NCBI GenBank assembly: GCA_026419785.1
Contig: JAODTK010004354.1
Span: forward strand, 96,703-160,702
Origin: Sclerodactyla briareus
Lineage: Eukaryota > Echinodermata > Holothuroidea > Dendrochirotida > Sclerodactylidae
Direction: 5' to 3'
DNA length: 64,000 nt
Both the position numbers and the translations under genes were made by a program. Shown here piece after piece: positions 1 through 10,579 of this stretch (positions within the stretch are counted from its first letter, which is position 1; each line of letters starts with the position of its first letter). Under the pieces are notes generated by a model that ran no database searches, was not told the DNA's origin, and was given only the letters and a program-made list of their open reading frames with translations.

Positions 1-530
1 CCAGTTATGCGAAATCTTAGCTCACACAGTTTATGTGTAGCCTATTCCTCCGTATTCACCCGTAGTTATAAGAATCCGAGTCAAGAGAACAACGAGTGCA
101 GTTGTATAACTCAGGCTAGAGTAACAGACGTGCATTATCTATTTTCGATGCAGAAAACAGCTTTCCTCCATCCAAATTTTTACGCCACCCCTAAGAATAT
201 GCTATGTGTACAATACCTTCATATCTGATTTGACGATTGAGTGTTGAGACTGTATTTCTTGACGAATCTGTGATAGAAACCGTGCTGGCTTGCTTCAAAA
301 GAGTGAAAATATTGTGGTAGTGTGCATCTATATTTCGTACCCCTCTGCCTTGTTATTTTCTTTGAGTCATGTTATGGCGTGCCGTTTGTGCCACTTGATA
401 TATTTCGGCTAGCTATATTTCGATTATGCATAAAATACATGACAATGATGTTGTTGTGTACGAATGCAAGTAGTTGCGGTCGCAGTGACCTGTTGGGCCT
501 AGAGCTAGGAGATTTATGAAGTATGAGGTA
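1..530. other. no gene recognised
   Basis: Short open frames on both strands have no recognisable domain, and no repeat family seen elsewhere in the window was spotted here. Probably intergenic. Confidence 0.5.
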
Positions 531-534
531 GCCG

Positions 535-660
535 AGTGCCTTGCAAAATAAAGGCAGGGAATATTCAATAAAACTCTGGAATATCAATTTAACGAAAACA
601 AAAAAAATGCTGGTGTCGACCGACACCAGTAAATTCCGACCTACTAGGCCTAGCCTACAA
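535..660 (+). repeat. GACACC-palindrome interspersed repeat, copy 1
   Basis: This stretch matches 28,420-28,560 and 49,400-49,500. All share a block starting CCTTGCAAAATA, an A-rich stretch, and then a near-palindrome with 8-base arms, GGTGTCG..CGACACC (here 611-628). It is a stand-alone copy of sequence that otherwise lies in the last HSP70 intron and its duplicate, so that intron block is a mobile or repeated unit. Family unknown. Confidence 0.6.
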
Positions 661-684
661 CTCTGGCAGCCAACGCCGCGGCGC

Positions 685-752
685 CTACTTCCGTTACCTC
701 GTATCCTACTTCCGTTACCTCGTATCCTACTTCCGTTACCTCGCAACCCACT
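685..752. repeat. 21-bp minisatellite, ~3 copies
   Basis: The unit TACTTCCGTTACCTCGTATCC is repeated three times with small changes at the ends. On the minus strand it reads as an apparent RGNGSRI peptide repeat. That reading is a by-product of the 21-base (7-codon) period and is not taken as protein. Confidence 0.85.
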
Positions 753-825
753 TTTACACGTGGGTAGCGTGAGACATTGATCCTAAGTCCAGAGCTCTAC
801 CGACTGAGCTAATCCGCAACCTCAA
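745..825 (-). mobile_element. tRNA-derived SINE head fragment
   Basis: On the minus strand the sequence reads GCGGATTAGCTCAGTCGGTAGAGCTC, a tRNA-like 5' part with an RNA polymerase III A box (TAGCTCAGTCGG). It is followed by TGGACTTAGGATC where the anticodon arm would be. The same head is at 47,440-47,490 (minus) and about 9,240-9,290 (plus). It lacks a proper B box and acceptor stem, so it is a SINE relic and not a tRNA gene. Confidence 0.65.
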
Positions 826-834
826 TTATAAAAC

Positions 835-1325
835 CTTATTTATGAAAGCACACCAATTTGCCCGTAGTGCCTATTTTGAAAGATTGGCAGAAGAGGAAGG
901 AGAAGGGACACTGGTCATGAGAACAAGGTAAGGGAAGCGAAGGGCTATAAGAAGCTATAAAATGAGGCAAACGAGCGACTGCAAATAACCATAAATAACA
1001 AGGATATATTAGGAGAAATCACTGTCATCCAAGGGAGGCGCGACATATGCCTAAAGAAACGCATTTGATGAACGTGAATCAGGCTGGCTAACCTTCACCA
1101 TCCCCGCCTCCTGCGACCCCTGGCAGACCTTTGCTAGCGGTAACCATGCGGCGATGCGTGGTGGTCGGAAAGAAATCCATTCCCCGTCTCAGCCCAACAC
1201 GGGCCATACGCCAATCCGAGGCGCCTACTGACCTCGGGCCGCATGAAGCAGAGTCACTAATGACACTGCCTAGGTAAACAAAAGACCTGGTGACTTTACT
1301 CTCTCACCCTACACCTGGACAGACC
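835..1325. other. no gene recognised
   Basis: No domain or shared repeat was seen. It directly follows, in minus-strand sense, the RT fragment at 1,330-2,110 and may hold that element's decayed 3' part. Confidence 0.4.
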
Positions 1326-1329
1326 CAGC

Positions 1330-2110
1330 AGCACTCCCCAAGATCCCACCAAATTGCAAATCTCAGTCTAGGTCCATGACATCTGTAGGCTCAACGAACT
1401 TGTGTCTTGACTAAGTGCTCTAAGGGCATCAATCAAAGAATCCATAAACTCGGAAAGTAATGCGGCACCATCAGCGAAGTTCAGGTCAAAAATTCTCCAC
1501 CGAAGGAGACCCCGCAAGTCAGTCCTATCCGCAACTCTCTTCATAACCCAGTCCATATACGTGCTGAAAGGTCACTCCACCAGCACACTTCACATCACTG
1601 TCACTCCCAGAACAGATCAGGTGTACAAGACTGATTGACACACCACGCTGCTCGATAATTATCCGAAGAGTATCAAGAAAGGCCACAAGGAAACCCATAC
1701 GGAATTCCCCCATTGGCTCAGACAGGACACGAAGAGCCAAGATGCTATCCACAGTGAACATCTTGGGAGAGGAATTCGACTGTTAAAGATGTTGATGCGC
1801 AAGCAGCTGATCAACGCATCATGTTCAGGATGGTTCTCGAAAAACTTTGCCAGGTACCGAGGAGGAGTATAACCCCTCTATAGTCATTGCAGTATCACCC
1901 TTCCTTTCCCCCAATTGAAACATGAGGTCCTCCTTTCCCAGTCAGTTGGGATGACACCCGTGCTCAAAAACAGAGCAGTATAGACCATGCAACAACTCGA
2001 GGGCATGCTGGCCACCAGCCCAGAGCATCTCAAGATGTATGCCAAAGACCCCAGGAAGCTTTCCCGCCCTTCAACTGCTCCAATGCCTTACGAGTTTTTA
2101 CCTGGAATTT
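1330..2110 (-). pseudogene. LINE reverse transcriptase fragment, RTE/R4-like
   Basis: Read on the minus strand in several frames, the order of pieces follows a non-LTR reverse transcriptase. An LKGGKA block lies near 2,070, a GVIPTDW-like block near 1,950, SVPGKVF near 1,860, FRMGFLVAFLDTL near 1,700, and DLNFADGAALLS near 1,460, where FADD is expected. The second catalytic aspartate is therefore glycine, and several stops and frameshifts separate the blocks. The style (SVPGKVF, then FADD followed by a SLQMSWT-like segment) fits RTE-type or related site-specific LINEs better than CR1. The clade call is tentative. Dead copy. Confidence 0.75.
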
Positions 2111-2361
2111 ACCTGGATGGCCACCCTCTCATCTGGTGACTGGTTAATATTCCAATAGTCGAGGGAGAATGTCATCATGGGATAGAAGGTCTAAAGATCC
2201 TTGAGAATCCCGCACTGTTCTAAAATGTTCTTGAATGAAATCATTGAGTGTTTGAGTTCCGTCTCAGTTCCAATCGTACAATTGCTGGTCTAATCCACCT
2301 TAAATGTCCTCTAGTTCTAGTGTCCTGAATTGGATCTCTACACAGCTCTCATGCCCAATTT

Positions 2362-2600
2362 TTATTTTTGAAATTTTTTTGAAAATGTGATAAGATCTTG
2401 ACGTTCATGGCATTGTTGAATGGTCATCAATCCTAGTTCTTGCAGTTTTTCATCATACATTCTTCCAGTCATTCCCGGTATCATTTTTGTCATCTTCTGC
2501 TGTACCCCTTCAAACAACTTAACATCTTTCTTCAGGTACGGTTTCCAGACAGGTATGCAACAATCCGTCAAATCACTATGACTTATACAATTCATTATGA
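2362..2600 (-). pseudogene. CR1/L2-like LINE, RT C-terminal fragment
   Basis: A 77-residue minus-strand frame contains CIPVWKPYLKKDVKLFEGVQ, then KMTKMIPGM, LQELGLMTIQQ and a degraded RGDLI-type motif (RQDLI). This is the region just after the RT palm in CR1/L2-type LINEs, normally LEYxxPVWxPYL..VQRRxTKMIPGL..RRERGDLI. Nothing upstream of it on the minus strand continues the same protein, so it is a truncated insertion. The poly-A/poly-C tract at 2,617-2,672 lies on its 5' side. Confidence 0.8.
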
Positions 2601-2616
2601 CTCTGCTGTTGAAATT

Positions 2617-2672
2617 AAAAAAAAATCCGCTTTATAACCCCCCCCCCCCAAAAAAAAAAAACAAAAAAAAAA
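2617..2672. repeat. A/C homopolymer tract
   Basis: Runs of A, then ten C, then two A runs. This is low-complexity sequence at a junction between two LINE fragments, and length errors are likely here. Confidence 0.8.
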
Positions 2673-2884
2673 AACTTCAGTTATTTGCTTTCTTCACAGT
2701 TTCTGCACACTGTCTAAACCAGACCTTCTCAACTTGTGGCGCTTTGAGGCATTCCAAATAGCGCCCGACGGGCTGGTCATGGAAATTTTGAAAATAAAGA
2801 TAGAATACAGAAATCGTGTCAGACAGTGAAAATAAATTTTTCAAATGCTCTATTAAACAGACAGATCTAGTAGGTGTAGTAGGT

Positions 2885-3795
2885 TGAATCTATCCGACAT
2901 GCTCAGTGATCAACCTCCGCCACGTATCACGATCTTGCGCAAGGTTCATTGCTTCTTCAAAATTGTTAATGTTGATGTCCCGAATTGCGATTTGATTTTT
3001 CCGAGCAAGGTAGTTACGGGTCTTCCCACTGTTTAGTCTATGCCTCAATGCTTCTCTCTGAGCGGGTCTTCGTGGAGCTTCTTCTTGGAGTCTCGCGACG
3101 TGACCGAAAAATCTCAAACGTCTATGTGCTACTACTGAACGAAGACCAAGGGAGTGGTTTGGTCACATCATAGAGTTCATCGCTTGGTATCCAATTGTTA
3201 TTGGTCCATCTGATGTTGAGAACATTGCGGAGTAGTCTCCTTTGGAAAGTGTCAATTTGTGATCAAGATTCTCCGTTGTACCACACAGTTCGCAGTTATG
3301 CATAAAACTACTCTGTATTAGGGCATAGAAAATCCGGAGTTTGATGCTTGTTCCTACTCGTCTGCTCTTGAAAATTGTTGACAGAGTGGTGAAAGCGTTG
3401 TTGGTTATACCAATTCTTCCGTGTCTTCTTCGGTTTCCAACAAACTTCCTACATATTTACATTTCTTCCAACTTCCATTGCCATTTCTTGTGAATGAAAA
3501 TTTCTCAGTTTTCGTGTTGTTTATTTTCAGATTTCTTCTTGTCAGTTTCTCAGTCACTCGTCCATTCGATGCCTGGTGTATATGTTCACAGTTGATTCCC
3601 AAGAGATATCATTAGCGTACTGTTGGTCCACGCTGAAGATGAAGAGTGTCACCGGTATGATTATTTGACACTGTAGGTCAGATCAACTAACTGAGATAGT
3701 TGGATGACTGCATCAATGTCATTTCATCCGATTTCAAAGAGTTCGGATCGTATCGAACGCCTTGCTCATGTCCAGCAATAGAAGATTGATGTGTA
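2885..3795 (-). pseudogene. LINE reverse transcriptase, 3' half, RTE-like
   Basis: Minus-strand blocks in order: LLLLDMSKAFDT at 3,790-3,745 (RT motif A, with the first catalytic Asp in LLDMSKAFD), KTEKFSF and SWKKCKYVGSLLETEED around 3,400-3,600 (RT thumb), and RFFGHVARL with AQDRDTWRRLI at 3,117-2,890. The last is the conserved C-terminal tail of many craniofacial-development-protein-2-like/RTE elements. The YADD region between the first and second blocks is not readable. Frames change between blocks, so it is inactive. The element ends near 2,885. Confidence 0.8.
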
Positions 3796-3799
3796 GTCA

Positions 3800-4490
3800 A
3801 TTGAGGGGGAAAAGTCGGATGTTTCAACAATGGCTCCAAAAATGGCTACCAGGACATGGTGAAATTGAGAAAGGCGCAGATTAGTCGAAAACATGAGGCT
3901 TTCAAACAAAATGTGATTCATATATTTTCCGTTATTGCTAACACACACAAAAATATTTCCAATCTGTTAGCATGTCCCAGAACCAAGATGGCCCCCAAAT
4001 ATAACCGTTAGAACCTTGAAAATACGAGGTAAGACATTAGGGAGAGGGCTCATTCCCCCCCCCACCCTTGGCCAGTTGAACATAGTGACACACGTTTCAG
4101 GCATATATGTGTATATACCATATGTATATCACTCATGGTATATACATTGCAAACACGCCATTTTCATGGTGTTAATAAGTTCGAAAAACTGGGGAGGCCA
4201 ACATGGCTGCCATAAATTCACACAGCGGATCCAGGGATGTGGAAAACCAAGGCCAGAGTGGTACCGGTGGTGATCGGGGCACCAAATGGGAGCAGTATCC
4301 AACAACTTAGATGGCCACCTGGAAAAGAAATTCCTGGACAACACGGAGTACGCTCCATAACAAAGATTGGCAGTGCCATCTACTCAGACGGGTGCTCGAC
4401 TTCCCATAGTCCGGGTAGGACTCCGAGGTCCGAGGGACAGACATTACAAGTACTAACCAAGGAGGATGGTTGTGGAAAAGTCACAAACGA
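3800..4490. other. no gene recognised
   Basis: Mixed sequence with no recognised domain. Around 4,085-4,160 there is a short ATATAC-rich stretch. No repeat partner was identified in the window. Confidence 0.4.
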
Positions 4491-4493
4491 CGA

Positions 4494-4578
4494 AATAATA
4501 ATTAATAATATAATAATAATAATAATAATAAGAATAATAATAATAATAATAATAATAAAATAATAATAATAATAATAA
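4494..4578. repeat. (AAT)n microsatellite at SINE tail
   Basis: About 85 bp of imperfect AAT/ATA repeats. It abuts the SINE 3' block to its right and, in minus-strand sense, forms the simple-repeat tail of that element. Confidence 0.9.
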
Positions 4579-4665
4579 GAATTATAACTGTATAGCGCTT
4601 TCACGGCGACGCCAGGTGTTTCGAAGCGCTTCACAAAGTTGCTCATTGAGACAGAAATGAATTGT
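4494..4665 (-). mobile_element. SINE 3' end
   Basis: On the minus strand: GTGAAGCGCTTCGAAACACC, then GGCGTCGCCGTGAAAGCGCTATACAG, then the AAT tail. The AAAGCGCTATA block followed by (ATT)n recurs at the 3' end of the SINE at 9,230-9,655 and, as GCACTTCTTCGACG..AAAGCGCTTCAC, in the one at 47,100-47,490. No tRNA-like head was found here, so this copy is 5'-truncated. It lies against a LINE fragment on its right. Confidence 0.65.
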
Positions 4666-4839
4666 GCGGTGCGGATGTGGAGAAGTAAAACGTTCGAAAC
4701 GAGTGCTGAGTAAGAAAAAGACCGTGCACTAAAGTTGCTCCTGTTATAGTCGCCTGGCTCCAGACGCACCTCCTGCATATGGCCCGCACTCCGACGCGTG
4801 TGATGACCACATGCAGTGGCCCACTGACAGATTCGTCTC

Positions 4840-5645
4840 GGGGTTGGGGGGGGGGGGTCGTCGTTGGTTCGACCAGGGTGACCCCCACCCGTAGGTTGGA
4901 CAGTAGTTCCGTGCTGTCTTTGAGGAACCGGGAGCGGAACTGAATGAATTCGTTCTTGCTTTCGTTGAGTAACAGACTATTGTCCGCCGTCAAACTTCGG
5001 ATGTCGTCATCACAGCTTCCGTTTATTACACTCTCATCTGTGACTCTATGTACAATTGATTGAAATCCGCGAATAACGCTGGGACCAAGTTTCAGTACAG
5101 ATTCATTGCGCACCCACAGGAGTGCAGTCTCTGTGGAGTGATTACGCCGGTATGCTGACTAAAACTTCGAATGTAATGATAAAAGACTGAGACGAGTCTG
5201 GTTGATCTGGTTGAAGACAGTCTGTTCCAGAAGCATATGTTCAAAGCAAAGATTCGACACTGGTCGATAATTTGTCAATGCTCTCGGGTCCATTCCTGGC
5301 TCGTTGAGCAATAGTCGAACACAAACATGTTTGTATCTATCAGTGTCAAACGACACGTTGACAAAATTTACCGGGTCACCAATCGCAGCTGGAAGACCCA
5401 TCTTCAATAACTTGGTCGGTGGCGGATCCAAGGAACATGATTTATCCTTCATGGATAAGAGGAGTATGGAGGGGAGTTCTCTGTTATCGAAGTGAAGTCC
5501 GTGAAGCTGGGCGAGAAAGACGGGACAGCTGCACCACGTGTGTGAGTTCTCTACGCGTGTTATAAGGAAGTTCTCGCGTAACTTTGCGATCTTTCCTTCG
5601 AAGAAATCCATCAATTTCTTCGTCTGGGCCTCAGCGTCTGTATGA
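4840..5645 (-). pseudogene. CR1/L2-like LINE reverse transcriptase fragment
   Basis: Reading the minus strand from 5,640: FFEGKIAKLRENF, a DKSCSLDPPPTKLLKM block (the usual DKSCxLDPxPTxLLK lead-in), ALTNYRPVSNLCF near 5,270 (RT motif NYRPVSNL), and after a frame change SAYRRNHSTETALL at 5,158-5,115. After a deletion that removes the catalytic palm (no FADD), LLLNESKNEFIQFRSR appears near 4,950. The NYRPVSNLSF..HSTETALL signature is typical of L2/CR1-group LINEs of fish and marine invertebrates. Internally deleted and frameshifted. Confidence 0.85.
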
Positions 5646-5649
5646 TGTG

Positions 5650-6745
5650 GAAGAATAAAAATGGGGTTCTCCGTTTTTCACCATTGAGGTCGTAGATTGA
5701 CCTTGAAGAGCCGACTTTGGTCGGTCGTCTCGATACGGTTGCAGTGATACCCATTGCACCACCTCATAGTCTGGCACTAATTGACTCCATCCACGCAGTT
5801 ACAACATACAACATTTTACTAATTGGTGGTGAACTCTTAGGTCATGCTGAGTGCTAGCATCTGTTGGTGGGAGTCTATCTGGATCATATTTCCCGACTAA
5901 CCGGTTTTCATGGTGGTGTCGCTCACCCAAGAGTTTGGTTGCACACGTGACCTCATGGTCTTTACACCAGCTCGTTTGATGCTGACAGCCGATGCCTCTG
6001 CGTCAGAAAAATGCTTGATCACAGACTCTGGTAAATCAATTTTGTAGATAGCCTTTTCTATATGTACTGTCTCTGTTTGGAACTTGCACCACTTTCCCAA
6101 CAGATTTGTCGCGGTTATATCGAGTTTTTGTGTAAGGAATTGACGGCCATATTGGCAGCCATCTTGATTTTGGCACAAACTAGGCATGGGAATGTCACGT
6201 ATGTGCTCGCAATGATCGAAAATATATGTACAATAATTTTGTTCGAAATTTACATCACTTTTTTCGACTGATCAATGCATTTTCAATGATTTTCCCATAT
6301 TCGGAGGCCATTTTGAACACCATTTTAGAAAAAAAAATCAGGTTCCCCATCCCGTACCGGCGGCATCTTTTTTTCGGTACACTTAGACACCATTACCTAC
6401 ACAAATCAGTTGAAAATAGATTCTTTACAATTTTTTTCACAGATGGATCATATATTTGGGTTACTACTAATCATGCTGAATGTTGTTGAAATAGGAATAT
6501 TGTTGATGCCATTTTGCAACTATGAGAGTGCCTTCACCGATAGAATATACATTGATCAAGTTTCTTGAAATTCCTTGAAATGAAAATTCTGAATTACGGT
6601 CAGTTTTAAGGGACATTTCATACTGCCTTAAGGCGTGGAAAATGCAATCTGGGAGGTCTGCCAGACGAAAACTTTGTGGCATGCTCCGCGCCAACCTATG
6701 GTGGCGCTCCTCTTTGACAGTAACATCGTAATTGGCACTCCACGA
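5650..6745. other. no gene recognised
   Basis: No domain was identified on either strand. The minus-strand frame at 5,897-6,187 (96 codons) has no recognisable motif. From 6,130 to 6,420 the plus strand has GGCCATATTGGCAGCCAT-like text found in many animal repeats, but no clear partner was seen in this window. Confidence 0.4.
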
Positions 6746-6747
6746 AA

Positions 6748-7560
6748 CTAATTGAGAAGATGTGGTCTAAAGTGTCTAAACTTCATTGTGGTGCTAACAT
6801 ACACCCAAGTTTTCCCCTCTTCCGATTCTTTCAGCTCTCTTCCACTCATTTCGTACTTGTAGTTTGGGTTTCCATGGCCCAAGTGCATCACTGCACACTC
6901 CTCTATGTTAAGTTCAATTGCCATTTTTCTATCCATAACAACAACTGGTCTAATTCTTGCTGTAATTGCTGATGATCTCTCTCGTTCTGCATTGGACTAA
7001 TCGTTGTTGTATCGTAGGTAATTTACTGACTTCAGACGTAGTGCCAATATCCAGTCATTTATGTACATAGTGAAAACAACCGGTCCATCACTGATCCTCG
7101 CACTCCAGAACGTGTACTGTCATCAATCGAGATTCACTGCCGTTCAATACCACTCGTGCGCCCGTTCATGCAGCCACTCTTCAATCCACTTTAGCATAAG
7201 TCCATTAATCATGGCCCTTAATTTTGGACAATCGTCTTTGTGTGGTCCGGTTTTGTCAAATGCTTTCTGAAGATCTAAATATATTACATCAACTGGAATT
7301 CCATCATCAATATACAGTGTCAGTGTATTCCCGTAAAAATTAACATATTAGTCAAACGTGAACGTTCATATCGAAAGCCATGCTGGGTGTCTAAAATTAG
7401 GTCGTTTTCCTCTAAATGTTGTACTGCATCTGCAACTGCATCTCCCGGACATAACAATGTTTTTTTTTTTTATACAGTAGCGTGATATTTCATCTCTTCC
7501 AGTCCTTTGGTATTTCTGTAGCCACAACATGCCAGAGGGGAAAGGAAACACGTGACTCAA
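6748..7560 (-). pseudogene. CR1-like LINE reverse transcriptase fragment
   Basis: Minus-strand order: IPVDVIYLDLQKAFDK at about 7,295-7,250 (RT motif A), KLRAMINGLMLKWIEEWL then an interrupted insert, GPVVFTMYIND near 7,070 (motif B region), LLWIEKWQLN near 6,935 and IEECAVMHLGH..YEMSGRELKESEE at 6,900-6,800 (thumb, usually KCKVMHxG..YxMxGxxLxxVxEEKDLGV). FADD is missing or degraded to a YLRYNND-like stretch. This is the classic CR1 pattern, with stops throughout. Confidence 0.85.
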
Positions 7561-7569
7561 CCACTAATA

Positions 7570-9225
7570 AAACTTTCTTACACTATTCTTAATCAGTGTT
7601 ACATATGCGGTGTTCGGAAATTAGAGGTCAAAGATCACCCATGGGTCCATTTGGTAGTCAACTCGCCATGCTGCTAAATTGTGCATTTTGGATCACTCAT
7701 GCAGACTGAAAGTTGCTTTGGAAATTGTTAAAGAGACCTGATAGATTTCATTTTAACAAATTGAACGTAACCTTTACAACACATTCAACTACTAGGAATT
7801 ACCACGTGAGCTACTGTGTATTTGGCACTCTTTCAGATATGACTATATTGTCTCGTGAGTACGGGGGGGGTACATGGACTCAGTTGATGAATTTTGATGA
7901 TGAGTATGGTGATGAAAACTACTTCTAGAATACTGACGTGAAAATTATCCTACCTACCCCTTTCCTATTTTGTATGGAATCAGTTTATGCCTGCATGATG
8001 CACATTTGGACTTTTCCTTGGGGTACAGGCTACCAAGGAGGAGGTAATCGCGGCTGGTGGTGTTACGATTTTCCAGTTCTTTTATCACGCTCCAGATACC
8101 ACTCTTAAGGCAACTGTGATACAACTTGCTCTCAATACGGTGGCACCATTCAGCGATTCAAAACCCGAGGACGCTCCACCCAAACGGCGCAGCTAAACAA
8201 CATTCTCTTCTACAAATCCGTGGTCGATGCGCACTGTTGAATCCGTGACTGGCTCCCGTGGCGGGAGCATGTCGAAGACACCCGAGTGATAGTGATTATG
8301 ATGAGTGGGACGTAGGGCTCCACAGTGCCGTACGTAAGTGGAGGGCTGAAGTTAGGAGGAAGGGGTGAAAATAAGCTGGATGTTGCTGACAGCATAGACT
8401 CAACATACCTACACGTCAGGCGCGGTTTTCTGAGGGCAATTACGTTGGGGCTAACTTACTTTGTGACTAGTAAGCGGAGAGCCGCCATAGGTTGCGAGTT
8501 AATCGTGACAGAAAAAAAAATAGGTCTTCCAGATCACCCAGAAGAGGCCTTCCCCATGCAGCTGCAAAAGGGCATTGGGCATGTTCACACATACATGACA
8601 TGGATGATATTGGGTGGGGGGCGGGGGGGGCTCAGAGGGATTTCGGAGGATTAGCCCCAGAAGCTTCCGTATAGCCGCGCCGGGCACTTTCTTGCAGGGG
8701 TCATTAAACTTACGAAGAGATCCACACAGTCGTGATCACACCTACCCTTCCCCATCCAACATCTACCAATATGTTGTATTCACCATGCCGCCAATAGTTC
8801 AGGAACCACACGATACAGTACAATAGCGTTGCCCAGTAAGTCATCAACTGTATCATGCCTAAGAATGAAGACGACCTAAAATGGGAAAGTAGTTCATATA
8901 CACTCGTGTATTTCCATTTAAACAGTCATTACCTGTATGAAATTGGCACGACTTTGCGACAACTATAAATCCTGTTCAATCCAGCAACTGAAAACGATGC
9001 TATATCAAACACAGTAACAGTGATCCTGAATTTGAGCATCAATAAAGAAAAAGTCCGGTATCCTGCGCATTGGTGGCGCAAGGATTTTCTCAAGAAAAAA
9101 ATAAATCAGCGACATTCCACTCAATGGGGCCACTTGTGAGTAGAATATACCGCAGGAGTTCACCTCCCCAACAGATGTTAAACGCTTGATAATTTTGTAG
9201 GAACACAGGGGGGTGGAAAAACGCT
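7570..9225. other. no gene recognised
   Basis: No coding region is supported. The frame at 8,325-8,654 (109 codons, plus) is low in recognisable content and has G-rich runs. The G run at 8,616-8,630 resembles those embedded in interspersed repeats elsewhere in the window. Confidence 0.4.
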
Positions 9226-9229
9226 GATT

Positions 9230-9655
9230 TGAGGGGGGGCGATGGTCAGTCGGTAGAGCTCCAGACTGCACAAAACATTGATTGCAAGATCGGAGCCCAT
9301 TGGGAGCACGAGGATTTTGCGCAGTACTGTGGGGACAAGGCATGTTCCTGAATGTTTGCCACGCCACCACGTGTTTGAAGGGGGGATATTGTTGAAATGA
9401 CTTGTGAAGAGTAGCGAGCGCCGATGTAAACAGCCCCGTTTTGGGAAGTCCCCGGGGGGGACACAATACACAATGAAGCGAGTAATGGAATTGGTGCGTC
9501 GGGAGTGAACAATCAAGAGGTGCGTGCTGTATCGTTACGGGTTTTTTGTTGTAACAAGTCACTAAAGATCAGAGGGGAAGATCTGTTAAGCCGCTGAGCA
9601 TGTCTTCGACGTGGAAAAAGCGCTATAGAAGAACGAGATATTATTATATTATCTC
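9230..9655 (+). mobile_element. tRNA-derived SINE, near full length
   Basis: A tRNA-like head (GGTCAGTCGGTAGAGCTCCAGAC, degenerate A box) is followed by AAGATCGGAGCCC, where the B box would be. A unique body of ~300 bp follows, then a tail CGTGGAAAAAGCGCTATAGAAG and ATATTATTATATTAT. Head and tail match, in the opposite orientation, the element at 47,100-47,490, and the two are similar in length (about 380-420 bp). Transcription would be by RNA polymerase III from the internal promoter, with mobilisation by a partner LINE. No coding capacity. Confidence 0.75.
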
Positions 9656-9659
9656 GAAC

Positions 9660-10385
9660 TTAGTAAGGAGGAGGAACCTGGCAAATAAGATGGAAGGTAT
9701 GAGGCGCAAAAATGGCCAGCTTTGGTATAGGAATTTTCACGATAAAGAAGGTTGGTAGGTAGCTATACTGTCGTGGCAATACGCGTCGTCAGGGCTGTGT
9801 GAAATTTTAGCAGACCCCACTAGGGCAGGGGTGGTGCACCCCACGGATTCGGACTCTGACCAGGGGTATGCACACAAAAACCGTAATTTCGACTAGAGCG
9901 CGTGTACTGTGTGTGGTTGAGTGTGACACGTGGCAGATGATCGAACGAAAAACAGCGAATTTGTAAAATTTAACTCCGTTCTGGAAACTCCATTTTCATT
10001 GAAAACTTGGTGGATGGAGATATAGTACTTTTCATACGACGAACTGGCTGTGGAGCAGGAATCACTGACTCCGGGATTCCGAAAAAGAATATCAGTTGAA
10101 GAAAGAAGAAGAAAGAAACAGTAAACTTAGTGAAAATCAGTAGCCACTATCCTTTGAAGATGCGATATGCATATTCGAGTAGTTCTGCACATCCACGTGC
10201 GAGGATGGGTGACGACAAGATCAGCGAATGTGCCGATAGACCGTCTCTGGGACGAAAAGGGGCGACCTTACCCCTGCCCCCCCCCCCCCCTCCTCCTGCA
10301 GTTAGGTTACTTGGGGCCCCATGGGTATGAGCCAGTTTCCAAGGCTGTTGCAGAACGGCGGTTGATGCAGCTTCAGGAAAAATAG
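9660..10385. other. no gene; short repeat relics
   Basis: No gene seen. Around 9,990-10,040 the text AAAACTTGGTGGATGGAG echoes the repeat family at 21,120-21,335 and 36,890-37,050. A C run of 13 sits at 10,277-10,291. Confidence 0.4.
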
Positions 10386-10389
10386 TGTC

Positions 10390-10560
10390 GGTACATATCT
10401 CAGCGTAACAAACCCCGTGGGGGACATATAAGTCGTGACGATTACCCCGAGGACAAGTACCCCGAGGACAACTACCCCAGACAATTCGCCCCCCCCCCCC
10501 GGAAAATCACCCATGAAGACAAATACCCTCGAGGAAATACCCCCAGACAGAATACAAACA
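10390..10560 (-). repeat. TAATTGTCC-type minisatellite, minus orientation
   Basis: Repeated units such as GATTACCCCGAGGACAAGTACCCCGAGGACAACTACCCC, i.e. GGTAATTGTCCTCGG-like units read on the other strand, of roughly 13-17 bp. It is the same minisatellite as 19,690-19,915 and 20,100-20,295, in inverse orientation. A C run at 10,491-10,500 interrupts it. Confidence 0.8.
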
Positions 10561-10579
10561 GAATAACAACAGATCAAGG

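Noticed and set aside
372-746. 124-codon minus-strand frame with RGNGSRI repeats
   Set aside because: The repeated part is the 21-bp minisatellite, and the rest matches nothing and has no splice or start context.
770-822. Possible tRNA gene (TAGCTCAGTCGG box)
   Set aside because: No proper anticodon arm, B box or acceptor stem pairing, and the same head occurs in longer elements with a common tail, so it is a SINE.
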